From: Chara braunii
Taxonomy: Eukaryota; Streptophyta; Charophyceae; Charales; Characeae
Assembly: GCA_003427395.1 (NCBI GenBank)
Contig: BFEA01000036.1
Span: 661,413-725,412, forward strand
DNA: 64,000 bases
Direction: 5' to 3'
The notes beneath the pieces were generated by a model. The model was not told the origin of the DNA, did not search any database, and saw only the letters and a list, made by a program, of their open reading frames with translations. This document shows, one piece after another, positions 22,397 to 35,716 of this stretch (its first letter is position 1; every line of letters starts with the position of its first letter). A program made the position numbers and the translations under genes.

Positions 22397-23179
22397 ATGG
22401 ACTGGAAATTTGAAGGCACAGGGTCCATTGATGTTATGATAAAGGGAAAGATGTGTTCTGGAATGGTTGATACCGGGGCAGAAATGAATATTGTAAATGG
22501 AGAAACCGCGGTAAAATTAGGGTTGGAGGTGGATGAGAATGATTGCCGGTTCCTCAACGGAGCCAGCGGCAAGACCGGATACACCGGTGTCACATCAAAT
22601 GTGGTCATAGAAATAAGAAGAGTCAAGGTACGTACGTGCTTCTATGTCATGCCCAGCTTGGACCTTCCAATATTGCTGGGAAGGTCATTCCTGTGCATAT
22701 CTGAATCACTCATTATGAACAAACATGACGAGACTTTGTTCGTCATCTTGTGCGATCCTGCCTGTGGGAACTTCGAGGTTATCACCTGTAGGAACACAGG
22801 TCCACACAGCTCGAAGAACAGACTCAATGCAGGATCTTACACGTTCGAGGAATCTGAGAATAGAAGGAGAGAATTGGAATGGGAAGAAAAAGAAGAGGAA
22901 TCAGATGATGAAGAAGCCAAAAGACTTGTATTAAGTCTAACAAATATCAGTGACGCAGTGGAACTGGTATCGGCTTATAAGATGGCTGATCCAGACGCAG
23001 TCAGGGCACTCGCAGAAAGGATCCAAGACGATCCAGAAGGGGGAAGAGTCGATCTCGTTTACCGGCCACCTCCTTCTACTCAGATGATAGTGCCGCATCC
23101 GCCAAAAGCTCAAGCTGCCGGCCAGCATTTTTTAGGGGTGGGCTCAAGCAGGGCTCCAAAAGGAGGTACAAGACGGTAG
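22397..23179 (+). CDS. Retropepsin-like aspartic protease of the giant element
   Basis: The ORF starts with ATG right after the gag-frame stop and lies in the same frame. VDTGAEMNIVN gives the catalytic DTGA at about residues 27-30, and LPILLGRSFL is the conserved hydrophobic-Gly motif that closes the fold. The last 120 residues are an acidic linker towards RT. It would cleave Gag-Pol. The RT frame is offset by one base (from about 23140), implying a frameshift, programmed or a mutation. Confidence 0.85.
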   Translation: MDWKFEGTGSIDVMIKGKMCSGMVDTGAEMNIVNGETAVKLGLEVDENDCRFLNGASGKTGYTGVTSNVVIEIRRVKVRTCFYVMPSLDLPILLGRSFLCISESLIMNKHDETLFVILCDPACGNFEVITCRNTGPHSSKNRLNAGSYTFEESENRRRELEWEEKEEESDDEEAKRLVLSLTNISDAVELVSAYKMADPDAVRALAERIQDDPEGGRVDLVYRPPPSTQMIVPHPPKAQAAGQHFLGVGSSRAPKGGTRR

Positions 23180-23196
23180 ATAAGAAGAGTCACCCT

Positions 23197-26100
23197 GTGC
23201 CAGTTCTAGTAAGTCAAGAAGAAGGGGTGTATTATGATCAGGAAAGAGAACTGATACAGCGAATGAGGGAAGGCATCCAGAACGGGTCTTGTCGTATCAA
23301 CGATGAGACTGAGAAAAAACTGATAATAGGGGAACCTGGCTTTCTGACAAGGCAAGCGGAGGACTTGGTAAAAGAACTTATACGTGAAAAACATGGGGCA
23401 TATGCCTTCAACGATGATCAACGTGGGAGGCTGGATGTGGACAAGATAAAAATGATCCGCATTCATACTGTACCTCATGAGCCATGGAATGTCCGAGGGG
23501 CTAAGTATCCCAACCCTGAGGATCGCAGAAGGGTGGTAGAATATCTAGATGGGAAGATCCGCACGGATGTGGCGGGGTACTCCAGTGGACCATATGCCTC
23601 TCCCTGGTTCTGTTTTGTAAAGCCAAATGGAGTTCTCAGATGGGTGCAAGACCTCCAACGACTGAACGCAGTAACTGTAAGGGATGTAAGGGGTCTGCCC
23701 AATGCGGACCAGTTATCAGAAGTTTGTGCAGGTAGGTCGATTGTGTCCCTCATCGACCTCTACTCTTGATATGATCAGTTTCCAGTCTATCCAGCAGACC
23801 GCCCCATCACGGCGATGCACACGCCAAGGGGATTAGTCCATATGAATGTTGCGCCGCAAGGATGGACCAATGCTGTAGCCATGGTGCAACGAAGCATGAT
23901 CAGGGTAATGCAGCCAATCAGCCCTCAGATCACCGAGCCATACATAGACGATCTTGCTGTCAAAGGCCCAATAGAGAAGAATGAGTCCGAAGTGGCTCCA
24001 GGGGTGAGAAAGTTTGTGTGGGAACATGTTCAAGGGTTAAGAGGAGTCTTATCTNTACTAGAAGAGTACAACCTCACCGNCAGTGGTGTGAAGTCAAGAC
24101 ACTGCGTGAAAGAGNTAACCATTCTGGGATACATTTGCAANGAGCATNGTCGGCGCCCTGATAAGAAGAAGNCCAATAAAATCCTNGAATGNCCTACTCC
24201 TTTCAGAAATGTGGGTGAAGTCCGAAGTTTTCTTGGTACCTGTGGGTTCTGGAGAAGATTCATAGAGAGATTTGCTAGTAAAACAGAGCATCTAAGGAAG
24301 CTAGTCCGGAAGGATCAAGAATGGGAATGGGGAAACCATCAAGAGGAAGTGGTGGAGGAATTGAAGAAGGAGTTTAGAGAGGGAGGTCTGGTACTAGGGG
24401 TACGAGACTTTGATGCAACTATGGAAAAACCCTTCATAGTTGAGACTGACGCTGGACTAACCGCCCTGGGGGGCGTCTTGATTCAGGCAGACAGCGGAGG
24501 AAAGGAGATGCCGTTGAGGTTTGAAAGCAAGACACTGAACTCAACCGAGAGGAACTACTCGCAGTTTAAAAAGGAAGCTTTGGCGGTCCTGCACTGCCTA
24601 AGGATCTTTAGGCACTACCTCTTTGGGAGGAGGTTTGTACTTAGGATCGATCCTACGACACTTGTGTACTCACTCAAGAATTTCTCGCCCTCAGATTCGA
24701 CCATAGCCAGATGACTCACCTATATCTGGATGTTCGACTTCCAGTTAGAGCGGATCCCTGAAAACAAGAACAGGGCGGACGACATGAGCAGAATTGAGTG
24801 GGGAAATCAGGGAGAAGCTAATGCAGAGACGCCTCCAGTAGACGGGTTTTTGGACGAAGGGGAAGACATGCGAACTCACGTAAACTGTTGGTTCATGTTT
24901 GTCGAGAGTAAGGAAATGAGGAGAGGAAATCCGATGTGGCATCCGCCTCCCGAATTTATGAGAGAGTCTTCCCTGATACTCACACCATTAGAGGAAGAGG
25001 ACTCTTGGGGCGAAAGAAACACGGAATGGATGATGGAGCTGGCTCTGGCAGAGAACTATAGGATAATGGATGAACCGCGAACGATCGAAGCGGGAGTCCA
25101 ACAGACTGACGAACAGGTAGCCATGATGGGAAGAATGCACTACCTGACAAATTCACTGTTACAAGTCCAAGCGAATGATGAAAGAGGAATAGTGAAGGCC
25201 GATAAAATAATTATTGGGGATGATTACGAGTTTGATGAAGAGAAGGAAGGAGAGTTTGAACAAGAAGAAATTTCAGAAAAATTCAGGGAAAAAGAGTATG
25301 ATGGGTTCTATTTAGAAATGAGGTTGCTCCTCTCAGGAGATAAAAGAGAGAGAGAAGTAAGTGAAAAGACTCTCAGGATGAGAGACCACTATGTGGTAAG
25401 GGGTGACCACTTGTTTATCACGGATAAGAGGGGGCCGCCGCGACGTGTCGTATGTGGGAGGAATCGTCAGATTGACATAGTAGTTGCATTGCACGATGGG
25501 ATAGTCGGGGGACATCGGAGTTTCGCGGCTACTTACAAAAAGGCGATGGAGCTCTACTACTGGGAAGGGATGTTTGAGATGACGCGAAAATACTGTGAGT
25601 CGTGTGTACCCTGTCAAATTCGATCGCCTATCAGGTACAAGGAACCCCTGCATCCTAGATATATCAAGGAAGTAGGGGCGGTTGTTCACCTGGATCTACT
25701 GGCTATGCCACTAGGTATTGGAGGATATAACTATATATTCGACGCAAGGGACAACCTTACAGGATTCGTTGATGGCAGAGCGATCAAGAACAAGACCGGG
25801 GCAACGCTGACGGATTGTATTAAAGAATATTATCTCAGATATCCTTTCGTATTGGAATTCACGATGGATAGGGGGTCAGAGTTCACGTGCGGGGAAGTGA
25901 AGGAACTGCTGAAGGAATAAGGGATCTATGGTAACTATACGACTAGGGCTCATCCACAGGCGAATGTTCCAGTCGAGAGAGGCCATAGCACAATTACTAA
26001 CTTGTTGGCCAAATGGACCAGTGGGAAGCCGAATCTCTGGCCAAAGTTCTTAAGAACAGTGTTCTTTATGGAGAACATCACTGTAAAGAGAACGACTGGG

Positions 26101-26574
26101 TATGCACCTGCGACACTCTGGTATGGGCGTCACGCCACATTTCCTATTGAAAACTTTCTGAAAACATGGTGCAGACAGGACCTGGAAAATAACTTGACTT
26201 TGGAGGAACTGCTAGATCTAAGGGCAAGGCAGATCAGCGCCACGGAAGAAAGGGTGCAGGAAGCGGCCATGAACGTTGCGGACAGCAGGGGAAAGGATAA
26301 AGAAAGATGGGACAAGCTACCTAGAGTAAGACTCGAACCTCTGCAAGTTGGCGAGACAGTACTACTCTACGATTCCTCTATGGAAATGCAGTGGTCGCGA
26401 AAATTGGACAAACGGTGACTGAGACCATTCAGAGTCAGGAAGCAGGGACTTCATGGGGCATATGAGCTAGAAGAGATGGATAGGACTCCAAGGAAAGACT
26501 GGGTCTCAGGATCTAGACTAAAGAAGTTCCGAATCAGAGAAGAGGTAAGCTCAGCTACGATACAAAAACTTTGA
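23197..26574 (+). pseudogene. pol: pol of the giant element: RT, RNase H, integrase
   Basis: One frame runs from about 23140 to 26574, broken by stops at 23767, 24712, 25918 and 26416. RT: SLIDLYS with the first catalytic Asp, then YIDDLAVKG (23941). RNase H: ETDAGLTALGGVLIQ through LAVLHCLRIFRHYLFG (24440-24700). Integrase: zinc-binding HDGIVGGH...CESCVPC (25492-25620), then core acidic residues in HLDLLAMP, TMDRGSEF and VPVERGHS (about 25690, 25865, 25970). RT before RNase H before integrase is the Ty3/gypsy order. No chromodomain was seen after the integrase; the tail ends SRLKKFRIREE. Eight N's lie in 24055-24192. Three of the four stops are explicable as TGG, CGA or CAA changed by one transition. 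The copy is inactive. Confidence 0.9.
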
Positions 26575-26579
26575 TAGAT

Positions 26580-26944
26580 TGGGAAAGTATTTAGGCATGC
26601 ATATGTGTATCAGTTTCTATGCAGATATGTACCAAACTGCCCAAGAATATGATCATACATATATGGATACATGCATGCATATATATATATATATGTGTGT
26701 GTGTGTATGTGTACATAAATGGATGCAGAAGCGTATAAGTGGGGAATATGTGTGGGTATATATGCTCACGTATGTATATATGCATATATATATATATATG
26801 AAATATATATATATATATATATGTATATGTGTATATGCGCGTGTATGTAAGTGTTTGATAAAGGAGGGCATTGTCAACTTGTGTTTAACAAGGGATGTTG
26901 CCTTAGTGATAATCTGACCCTCATACCCGTCATTTGCTCCTTCT
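26580..26944. repeat. TA/TG microsatellite spacer
   Basis: Alternating TA and TG dinucleotide runs (about 26675-26715 and 26770-26840) separate pol from the next ORF. No gene. Confidence 0.75.
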
Positions 26945-28750
26945 TTGTGTGCAGGCGTGACCCTTGGAAAAGAAGAGGCCATGGCGCAGAGCGGAGCAGA
27001 GGCAGGGCCCTCTAGACCTACCTTGAGAAAGGGGGGGCAGAGGAGGGAACAGAGAATCTCAAGGAACTTGGAGGAGTTGCCCATTTACAGGGTTGGAGAC
27101 AGTCTGCGAGCTTTCCTGCGAGACCTTGAAGAGTACGCTTTCAGGAGAGAATGGGGTAACAGGGAAAAAATTGCGAATGTGAGAGGAGCAGAAATGTACA
27201 AGAGGAGGAATGAAGGAGTGGTGGCAGGTTGCACAAGATGGAGAGTATGCAAGGAGAGACTATGGAGAGACATGGGGGAATTTCCAAGGGATGATGTGGA
27301 GAATGACTTGAGGTTCGATGGGACCAATCTGGAGGACTTTGTTGAGAGCTTGCAGCTGGCCGTTGAGAGGGGCGAATGGAGCGAGGAGGAAAAGAGGAAG
27401 CAGTTGATCACAAAATCAGATAAAGGCGAAAAGGAGGAAGTAAGAGGAATTGTGGAAGGGAGTCGAACCTGGAAAAGGATAACGGCAGAATTGTGGATAG
27501 CCTTCACTCAGGCCAGGCAAGATCAGACAAGAAAGGAAAAACTGCAAAAGAAGGGGCTATGGATTGGAAGAGAGATGACTGAGCCACAGGGGAAGGAGGA
27601 AGAGAATGAATAAGAGGATAATGTACCTCTAAAGAAGTTGAAGAACAAGGCGAGGATCTCCCCCAAGAGCAGCAGCAAGGAATCTGATCAGGCTGAGGGA
27701 GATGAACAAGAAGAGGAGGAGGCAACAGAGGAGAGGAAAAGAAGCATGGGGGCCAGTATGGTACCAAGGAAGAAAAAACTTGGAAAGAGAAGGGCGATTG
27801 AGAGTGGAAGAAGAGAGGTACAAGAAAGGGTGAGTGAAAAAGGGGAAGGAGTATAAAAAGCTGAGGAATGAAAGAAGGTCCAGGGAGAAGGCAAGGCTCC
27901 CAAAGTCAAGAGAACTGAGGGAAAGAGGCCGATTGGGAACAAGGAAGAGACAAGTGAGATAGGAGAGAAGGAAGATGAGAAGGATGACCAGGTAGAGAAG
28001 TTGATGAGAGATCTGGAAGAAATAAGGAAGGAAGTAAGGGAATTGACGAAAAAGAAGGAGAAATTGCAAAAAGAAATGAGCCAATTAAGGGCCTCCCTGA
28101 ATGTGCAAAGCAGAGAACTGAAAAATGAAGTGGCCACAAGAGCTAAGATGAAAATAAGGGTGGATGGTCTGGTTTCTGAGGTCAGTGTGCTAGGGCAGGA
28201 CTTCGACAATGAAATCTCAGAAAGAAAGAAGTTGGAACAAGAGTGGGAGAAAAGATGGGAAGAGATATTGAGAAGAATGAAAAAATCTAGATTGAGCCAA
28301 GAGGGGAAAGAGAAGGAAGCCACAGAGATGGTAGGAAGAAAAGAGGGTGAAGTGAAAGGGGCACAGACTGAGGAGAAGAAAGAAGAGTCTCCTGCACCCG
28401 AAAAGAAAAAATGTGAGAGTGTGGCTATGCCTCTGCCAGTACAAGGTAAAAGGCAAAGGGAATCTCAGTTGGACTCACGAAAGGTGGCTAAAGATCAGGC
28501 TGAGACTTCAATCCAGCCAGACATAAAGAAAATCAAGCCTAGCATGGTTGGACAAAGATGTTTCTTCTGCGCTCAGGAAAGGCACCTCAGAGATGAGTGT
28601 TTCATTCTAACAATTTATATCAAGGAAGGAAAAACCAAATATCATAGTCATAAGAGATTGGTGGATGGTATAGGGCAGACCATTCCCAGGATACCTGAGG
28701 GAGGCAGGGTAACACTTCACAGGATACAGGGACTACCAGTTGATTTCTAG
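26945..28750 (+). pseudogene. Post-pol second gag-like protein with coiled coil and CCHC knuckle
   Basis: A single frame, with stops at 27611, 27854 and about 27866, reads about 600 codons. Two tandem gag-like modules come first: GDSLRAFLRDLEEYAFRREW...RWRVCKERLWRDMGEF, then GTNLEDFVESLQLAVERGEW...TWKRITAELWIAFTQA. After a Lys/Glu-rich linker comes a long heptad coiled coil (about 27990-28280), then a zinc knuckle CFFCAQERHLRDEC, which is CX2CX4HX4C (about 28560). Other gypsy lineages may carry an env-like or accessory ORF here; this one instead resembles a second Gag. It could be a neofunctionalised gag duplicate or the remains of another element. Same strand and direct succession favour the first. 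Confidence 0.6.
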
Positions 28751-30350
28751 GAAGAAATAGGTCGATGTTTTGAGTAAACTATGACTTGAATTGGCTTAAA
28801 AAGACAGCTATGAGAGAGAGAAATGTGAAAATTAGAGCACGGGGATGTGTATTTTCTTCTTCAGTAGGACATGAGAGACAAGAATGAAACAAGTTGTGTG
28901 CTTTTCTTCAGTCAGATGAGGAAACTTAGCATAGGAAGTAATATAGGAAATGACATGAGCAATGTTTGAGGGATAGTATAGGGGAATGGCGATCTGACTC
29001 TGTGACCTACTTGTATCTATATATATTATTCAGGGGAATGAGCTGGTGAACATGACACACTTGTCACATTGTGTGTGGGCCTTTGTCTTTGGTTGAGTCT
29101 CTGATAACCAAAGATCTCTCTTCGTCTATCACTACTAAGACTCTGCTGAGACCTAAAGAGATGATAAAGGAATGAGCGGATTTGTATCTCATGTGAAAGT
29201 TTGATGAGTTTATGAAGCTTCAAAACCTGGATTGATTGTACATTTCTTGTTTGAAACCATGCTACGACATGGGTAGACTCCTTTGAGTCTTATCATTTCT
29301 GTTGCAGAAATTCTTTTCGAAAATCTCTATGAAAGTGATGTTTTATTTTTGTGGATTCTGACAAACAAAGAGTCAATAAAAGTCTATTTTAAAAATAATG
29401 GTTATATATATATATATATATATAATAATGGTTATATATATACAAAATAACCCCGAGGTGCGTGCTTCACCGAGCTATGATCAAAGACTTGGAGGGCACA
29501 ACCCTGAGTGGCAGCCTGATGAATGCTCAATTATTGAAAATCTTATTTATTTGGTTTATTTAAAAAACATCGTTCATCCACCTCAAGGGTTAACCTGAGG
29601 GCATAAATTACCAAGCATATTGTAGAAAATTCGCATCGTTGGGACGTAACTCCCAGCGTGGGCTGCTGACCTAGCATAACCGGGCAGCGGACCCTTCGAC
29701 TATGGCCTAGAAGAGAAACTAGAGGGGTGACCACCCCAATGAACGGGTCTATTCAGGTGGATGTCGAAGGAGTCGAGATTAGAAAAATTTGAAAGATAAG
29801 TTGAATATCCCCTCGTTGCGCAACCAACGAGGGTAACCACCGATAAGCAACAACGCGGTGGGCCGCAGCTCCGGCCTGATCAGCAGGAATGTGGTGGGTC
29901 GAGATGGAGACCGTTGTCCTCCTGTGTTAGGTTTCGGGCAGGACGACAGACAACTTTGGATTGTGATATCGAGAGTTGAATACCCAAGGTCTCGGTTAGG
30001 ACCCGCGTTTGACAGGTTGAGTTCGTACGCGAGCACCGACCCTGAAAACAACCAACGAATACCTGGACCAAAGACTAAGGGTGTGGGGCAAGGAAAGATG
30101 CGTTGTAATACTTAACTATTTCATGTACTGTAGTACGGATCAAGTATCCCCACTTTCAGTCATTATATTTTATGTGGGAGACTCGGATTAAATCCCGACA
30201 GTAATAATGAAAAGTAAGGTGACGACGTCCTTCCTAAGAACCACATTTCATTCCAGGGTTCGGATTTGATGATTTGCTTGTCGGAAAACCACCTTTATTT
30301 GCATATAGTCTCCAAGCGACAGGGACATCGCTTAATGAGGTTTGGGATAC
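28751..30350 (+). other. 3' non-coding part of the giant element's interior
   Basis: No ORF with support. It includes TA runs (29404-29445) and a perfect 9-bp hairpin CCCTCGTTG/CAACGAGGG (29810-29818 and 29825-29833). The last 20 bases before the 3' LTR (AATGAGGTTTGGGATAC) are only weakly purine-rich, so the polypurine tract is either degenerate or further upstream. Confidence 0.5.
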
Positions 30351-31743
30351 TGTCGGACAAAATACCCTTACAAGGGTATTTTGCCATGTCTTTGCATTCG
30401 ACACGATGGGGGCGTCAGCTACCATGACGTAGCTAGTCCGGAAACAAGAGGGGTGTGCACGCTTGGCGTGACACTGGAAGCGAAATCCTCGACCACTGAG
30501 GCCAGGAAAAAAAAAAAAAAAAAAAAAAAATCGGTAAGAAAATTTCGTTAAGAATGCACGCGCGTTATTATGACACGCGCCGTGGTGAGTAAAATCAGTA
30601 GTAATACCCCTCAACAGAAGAGGTCGAAGGGTCGGTTGGGTTGATGATTATGTCAGGTAGGTCTATGACACGCACTGAGACTTGGTCCAGTGCCTGTCTT
30701 CCTGCTGGTACTAGGTGTTCTAAAAATTTCAGTCTTTGTCTTCCCCTCCTCGGCCTCCGGGTCGAGTATCCGCCACATCTACTTCTACATGGTGTGGTAC
30801 CAGCATGCCCACCACTTTAATATCGGCCCTGCCGCAACCAGCGATGCCGCAACCATCGATGCGGCAACCATGACTGAGTACTGACCCTTGGGACGTTCCG
30901 TTGAAATACATACCCTTGCGGGTCACACAAGCGCCCAAGGCGGCGGGCATTCAAATAGGCACGCAAATTATCAAGCATGCACGTTAGCGCGGGCTAGAAC
31001 GGGCTCAGGCCGTTGGTTGGACTGAGCCGCGTTACTTTATATATACCAGAGCTACTCCCTTTCTAATCGAAGTGGGAGCTAGCTCAGTAGGTTTCAGTAC
31101 AGGGTTGATATGCGGGGGACCTAGGGATCAAGGCCCGCCACCCTCCGAGCTAGCTCCCTTTTGACAGGGAGCTCTACTTTTCGTTTTGCCTAGGTTTGAA
31201 CGGCTGGGGCTCGAACCCGCGACCTCTATCGGAAGTAGTAGTGGTAGTTGCCTCGTTGAAACGAGATACTGCCTTGGCAGTTAGTGAAACCCTTAATGGA
31301 TTCATTCATTCTTTTCTTTCTTATTAATTATTTTATTTAGGGGGTTAGATTCGTTTTTCTTTTGTTTAATTAGTTATTATTCGTTTCCTCCTTACTCGTA
31401 ACCTCCACTCCCCTGATTCGTGCGAATGGAACTGTACCCGAAAGACGGGCTGATTCATCCGAAAAGGGAAAAGGGGCCTGGCATCCCTACCGCACCGCGA
31501 CTACCTATAGCACAAGGGTCCCTTCGTAGGAGAAAGAGCAAGCCACCGCGAGATCTCGCAGAGGCAAGATCGGGAAGTCAACCGCACGGGAGCTGGGGAG
31601 AACGCGGAGAGGCGGTGGAACGCGAGGAAAGACGGGAGAGGCAACTCGTAAGGAGAGAAAAACCTCGAGAGAGAAGGGTGGGGAAAGTGAAGAAAGGAGA
31701 AGGCAGTCACGCATGAGAGAGAAGGAGAAGAAAGACAGAAGGA

Positions 31744-31874
31744 GAGAAGGGAAGAAAAGAAGGAGGAGGAGAAGGAGAGAAGAGTTGGAAAGGAAAGGCT
31801 TACCTGGCNGAGAAGGGAAGAAAAGAAGGAGGAGGAGAAGGAGAGAAGAGTTGGAAAGGAAAGGCTTACCTGGC
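31744..31874. other. 65-bp direct duplication joined by a single N
   Basis: Bases 31744-31808 recur exactly as 31810-31874 with N at 31809. The 5' LTR has one copy. This is the usual mark of two overlapping contig ends that were scaffolded without being merged, so I take it as an artefact. Confidence 0.8.
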
Positions 31875-34299
31875 ATTGCAGACGACGACGACGAGCTAAG
31901 TACTACTGGTGCAGACGAGGACGACAACGCAGACTGACCCGACGATGACGACGGAGCAAGAGAGTGAGAACGAAAGTAAGTCTTCGATCTCGCGACTCAC
32001 ACCCCGGCACCATCAGCAACGAAAATGAAAATAAATAAATAAATAAATAAAATAAATAAGCAAATAAATAAAATAAAAGTGAATGAATCTAACGCATTAA
32101 CAAGGTTAGATTCATTCACTACGATACATGTGTGTGTGTGTGTGTGTGTATGTGTGTGTGAAGTGGGGGCGTGAGTGTTCCACCCCGCGGCACACCTCAC
32201 GGTACTTGCAACGATAGATGAGCAAAATTGAATGAATCTTCCGCTGGAACATGGAAATATACATACTACGTGTGTGTGTGTGTGTGTGTGTGTGAGTGTG
32301 TGAGATAGATGAAAGATAGGGAGAGATGAGGAAGAAAGAAAGAAAAAGTAACTTACATGGTAGGAACGCCTGCGCCATCTGCAATCGGAGAGAGATGTGA
32401 GAGAAAGAGAGAGATTGGGTTGAGGTCAGAGGTACTTACAGTAGCGAAGCTGCTCCAGCTTCGTCTTCGAGGTACCGGAGCATGCGCCAACTTCAAAGGT
32501 TAGTATCTGGCTCGTGACAGAAGAGAGAGTCCTTCTTCTTCCTCTTCTAAGTCCACCATCTCCCTCTCACCCTCTCATTATCTGACTTCACAGCAACGGC
32601 AGTCTACGAGAGGAAAAGACAGAGAGAGTTTGGTGATGTTGGATCCAGACTCGACTTCTTGGCTTCAGACATTTTTTTTGACGAGGGACTGTTTGGGCCT
32701 GTGCCGAAGGCTTGGTGTTGACGACATTCCCATTCTCTCCTCTTCTTCGTCTGATCCCCTCCTTTCGTCTGATCCCATCTTCTTCGTCTGTGTATGGTTT
32801 GGGCTGACGCAGTCTTCATGTGTAAAGCGCCAGACCCCTTCACACCATGGAATGATGATGATGATGCATGCTCGGGANTGCATTACAATATTGGTTGTTC
32901 GGATCATCGATACCAAAGCCTTCCACTACGCTATCTCGTACTTNGCACGAGAGGACGGTTCTCGATCCGGTCTACACTGGTACAGTAGGCGACGAGGTTG
33001 CGCGTGTGTGTGAGGACGAGAAGAGGGAAAGAGCTTGACGATTTTGATCCGGATTCGACCTTGGATTACAAACATAGCGATTGGGGAATATTTGCGACTT
33101 GTGGCAAAGACTTGGTGTTAACACTCCTCTTCTCCATTTGATCCCCTCCTCGTCGTTTGTACATGATCTGGCACGCCTTGTGATGGGGGTGGTGAATGTC
33201 TGGTCTGCGTTGAAACTTCGATTGAGCTAGTCNTCAGTGCTCTAGCATNCTGCCTCNCTATNCTGTACTACGTGGTAAANACCGGTTTNGGTCAGATCAN
33301 GATTTATGGCTAAGTCTTCCTTGCGCCATTCAACACCACTGTGTATGTATGGGCANGCTCANTGCTTGTCAAGATTTNGATTACACTGCATTGTCCATTC
33401 AGTCCTCTTCATCACATAAAAAAAAAAANGAGGANAAGATGATGACGACAGGGCNGTNATGGAGAAGATGATGACGACAGGGCGGTGATGGAGAAGATGA
33501 TGATAACGGGCTGGTGATGANGATGATGACGATTGACGACGATGGCAAATGATGATGATGNTGATGAATGTCGGGTTGACGGTATGGAAGGCAATGATGA
33601 TGATGATGACGCTGATGATGATGTCGGGGGAAGTGATGGTGATGATGATAACGTAAGGGCACTTACCATGGATTGGCGATAGTCTGCACAGGCGCCATTT
33701 TTCACAGGTTAGTGCCTGACACGAGAGAGGAAGAAAGTTCTTCTTCTTCCTCTTTTCAAAACACGATCTCCCTCTCACTCCCTCAATACCTGACTTCACA
33801 GCATCAGCGGGCTGTGAGAGAGTGGGCTTGGTGACATCGGAATCCAGGCACAACTTCGGGACTTCGGGCATGGCTGCGAGGGGTTATTTAGGATTGGTGA
33901 CAAAGACTTGGTGATGACGACAATCCGATCTCTCCCTCCCTACGTCTTCGTCTGTGCACGAAATGGACCCGAGACCTATTCTTGTGTATAGTGCCAGGCC
34001 CATCACACCGTGTGGTAAGAATGATGTATGCTGGTCTGCTTTGCAACATTGATTGGGCTAGTCATTACTATTCTGAGTATCCTGCTGCGCTATCTTGCAC
34101 TGCGTGATAAAGNTCGGTCCCGGTCAGGTTAGGTTCTGTATCTAAGTCTNCCNNTACGCTATCTGTACCATGTATAAGAGGACGGTTCTTGTTCTAATCT
34201 GCACCTTTACAGCATCGACAACATGTATGTGTGCATAAAGGAGAGAGAAAATGACAAAGAGAGAGAGAGAGAGAGAAGGGGAGAAAGAAGTTGGTGGTA

Positions 34300-34337
<38 letters not shown>

Positions 34338-34728
34338 AATGATGATGATGTGAGAACACATATCTGACGTTGACGGTGGTCTGCAATGACCGAAATACTC
34401 AAGTACTCCGGGCTGCCGCAAATGTGAACTGTTGCATTAACCTTTTGTAGTCTGTAGTAGCAGTGTAGGAGTAGGCTGGGCGCTGAGCGCCAAGTGTACC
34501 TATGAAGGGACGAGAATCTTGTATTGGGAGGAGAATATACTCTCGATGGACATTGGTTTTCAGTACTACGAATCTCCATCGGTGTAGTATTGGTGCAATG
34601 TTGCTCTTTGGACACAAAGTGGCTATTTGGCTTCAATGTGATGGTGTGATCTGGGATTGACATCTCGCTGTTACTTAATTCCGTTGCGTTTATTATTATT
34701 TCTGTTTTATCATTATTATTATCATTAC

Positions 34729-34780
<52 letters not shown>

Positions 34781-35152
34781 CACCCATGACCTCGATACCC
34801 GTGGCGTCTATGCGTTGGAGGGTGTTGTGAAGAAAGAGACGTACCTGGGTCAAGAGGACGTGGGCCTTGGTATAGATATCATCACTCGCTAGTAGTCAAG
34901 ATGTCTGATTGCTTCCACGCTGTAGAGTAGATAGGATGCAAGGTCCATTCAAGAGAGAGAGCTACATTGAGTTATGTTGTGGTGTTGCCCGATTGGGCTT
35001 GAACATTGGCTCACGATTCTGCTGAATCGTTCTCAAATGGATGGTTACCCGGCTCCATTGCGCTATCTGCTCTTGCGCTAACTACTTGGACTGCAGCATG
35101 ATTTTGCGATATGGATTTTGGTGCTTCGTTCACATTCACATTTGCTTGCATT

Positions 35153-35212
<60 letters not shown>

Positions 35213-35656
35213 TTACTATTATTATTATTATTTGCATGGCATCTGTGAGTTGGGGGAAGAGGTAATGAGTGAAGAGGAGAAACGTACCTGGGTGAAGAGG
35301 ACGTCGGCATGGATGTTGATATCATCACTTGTTGATAGTCAAATTGTTTGCTTGCTATCATACTGTAGTTGTAGTACTAGGTTGTAGAGTTGATAGGGCG
35401 CATGACGTCATTCAGAACAGAGAGCTACACTGGGTTATGATGTTGGTGTTGCCCTGTTGGGCTCGGACATTGAATCACGATTATGCTGTATCATTCTCAG
35501 ATGAACGGATACCCGGTTCGATTATACTATCTGTTTCGTGCCTTTACTACTTGGACTTTAGTGTAATTTTGCAAATCTGGATTTTCTGTGCTTCGTCCGT
35601 ATTCTTGTTCCTTGCATTATCATTATTGTTATTATTATTATTAATATTATTATTAA

Positions 35657-35716
<60 letters not shown>

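Noticed and set aside
26579-27084. Tyr/His/Ile-rich frames around 26.6-27.1 kb
   Set aside because: TA/TG microsatellite translation; the minus-strand frame is the shadow of the post-pol ORF.
27085-28323. Minus-strand Ser/Phe/Leu-rich frames opposite the post-pol ORF
   Set aside because: They mirror the Lys/Glu-rich plus-strand coding sequence; the plus strand has the gag-like modules, coiled coil and zinc knuckle.
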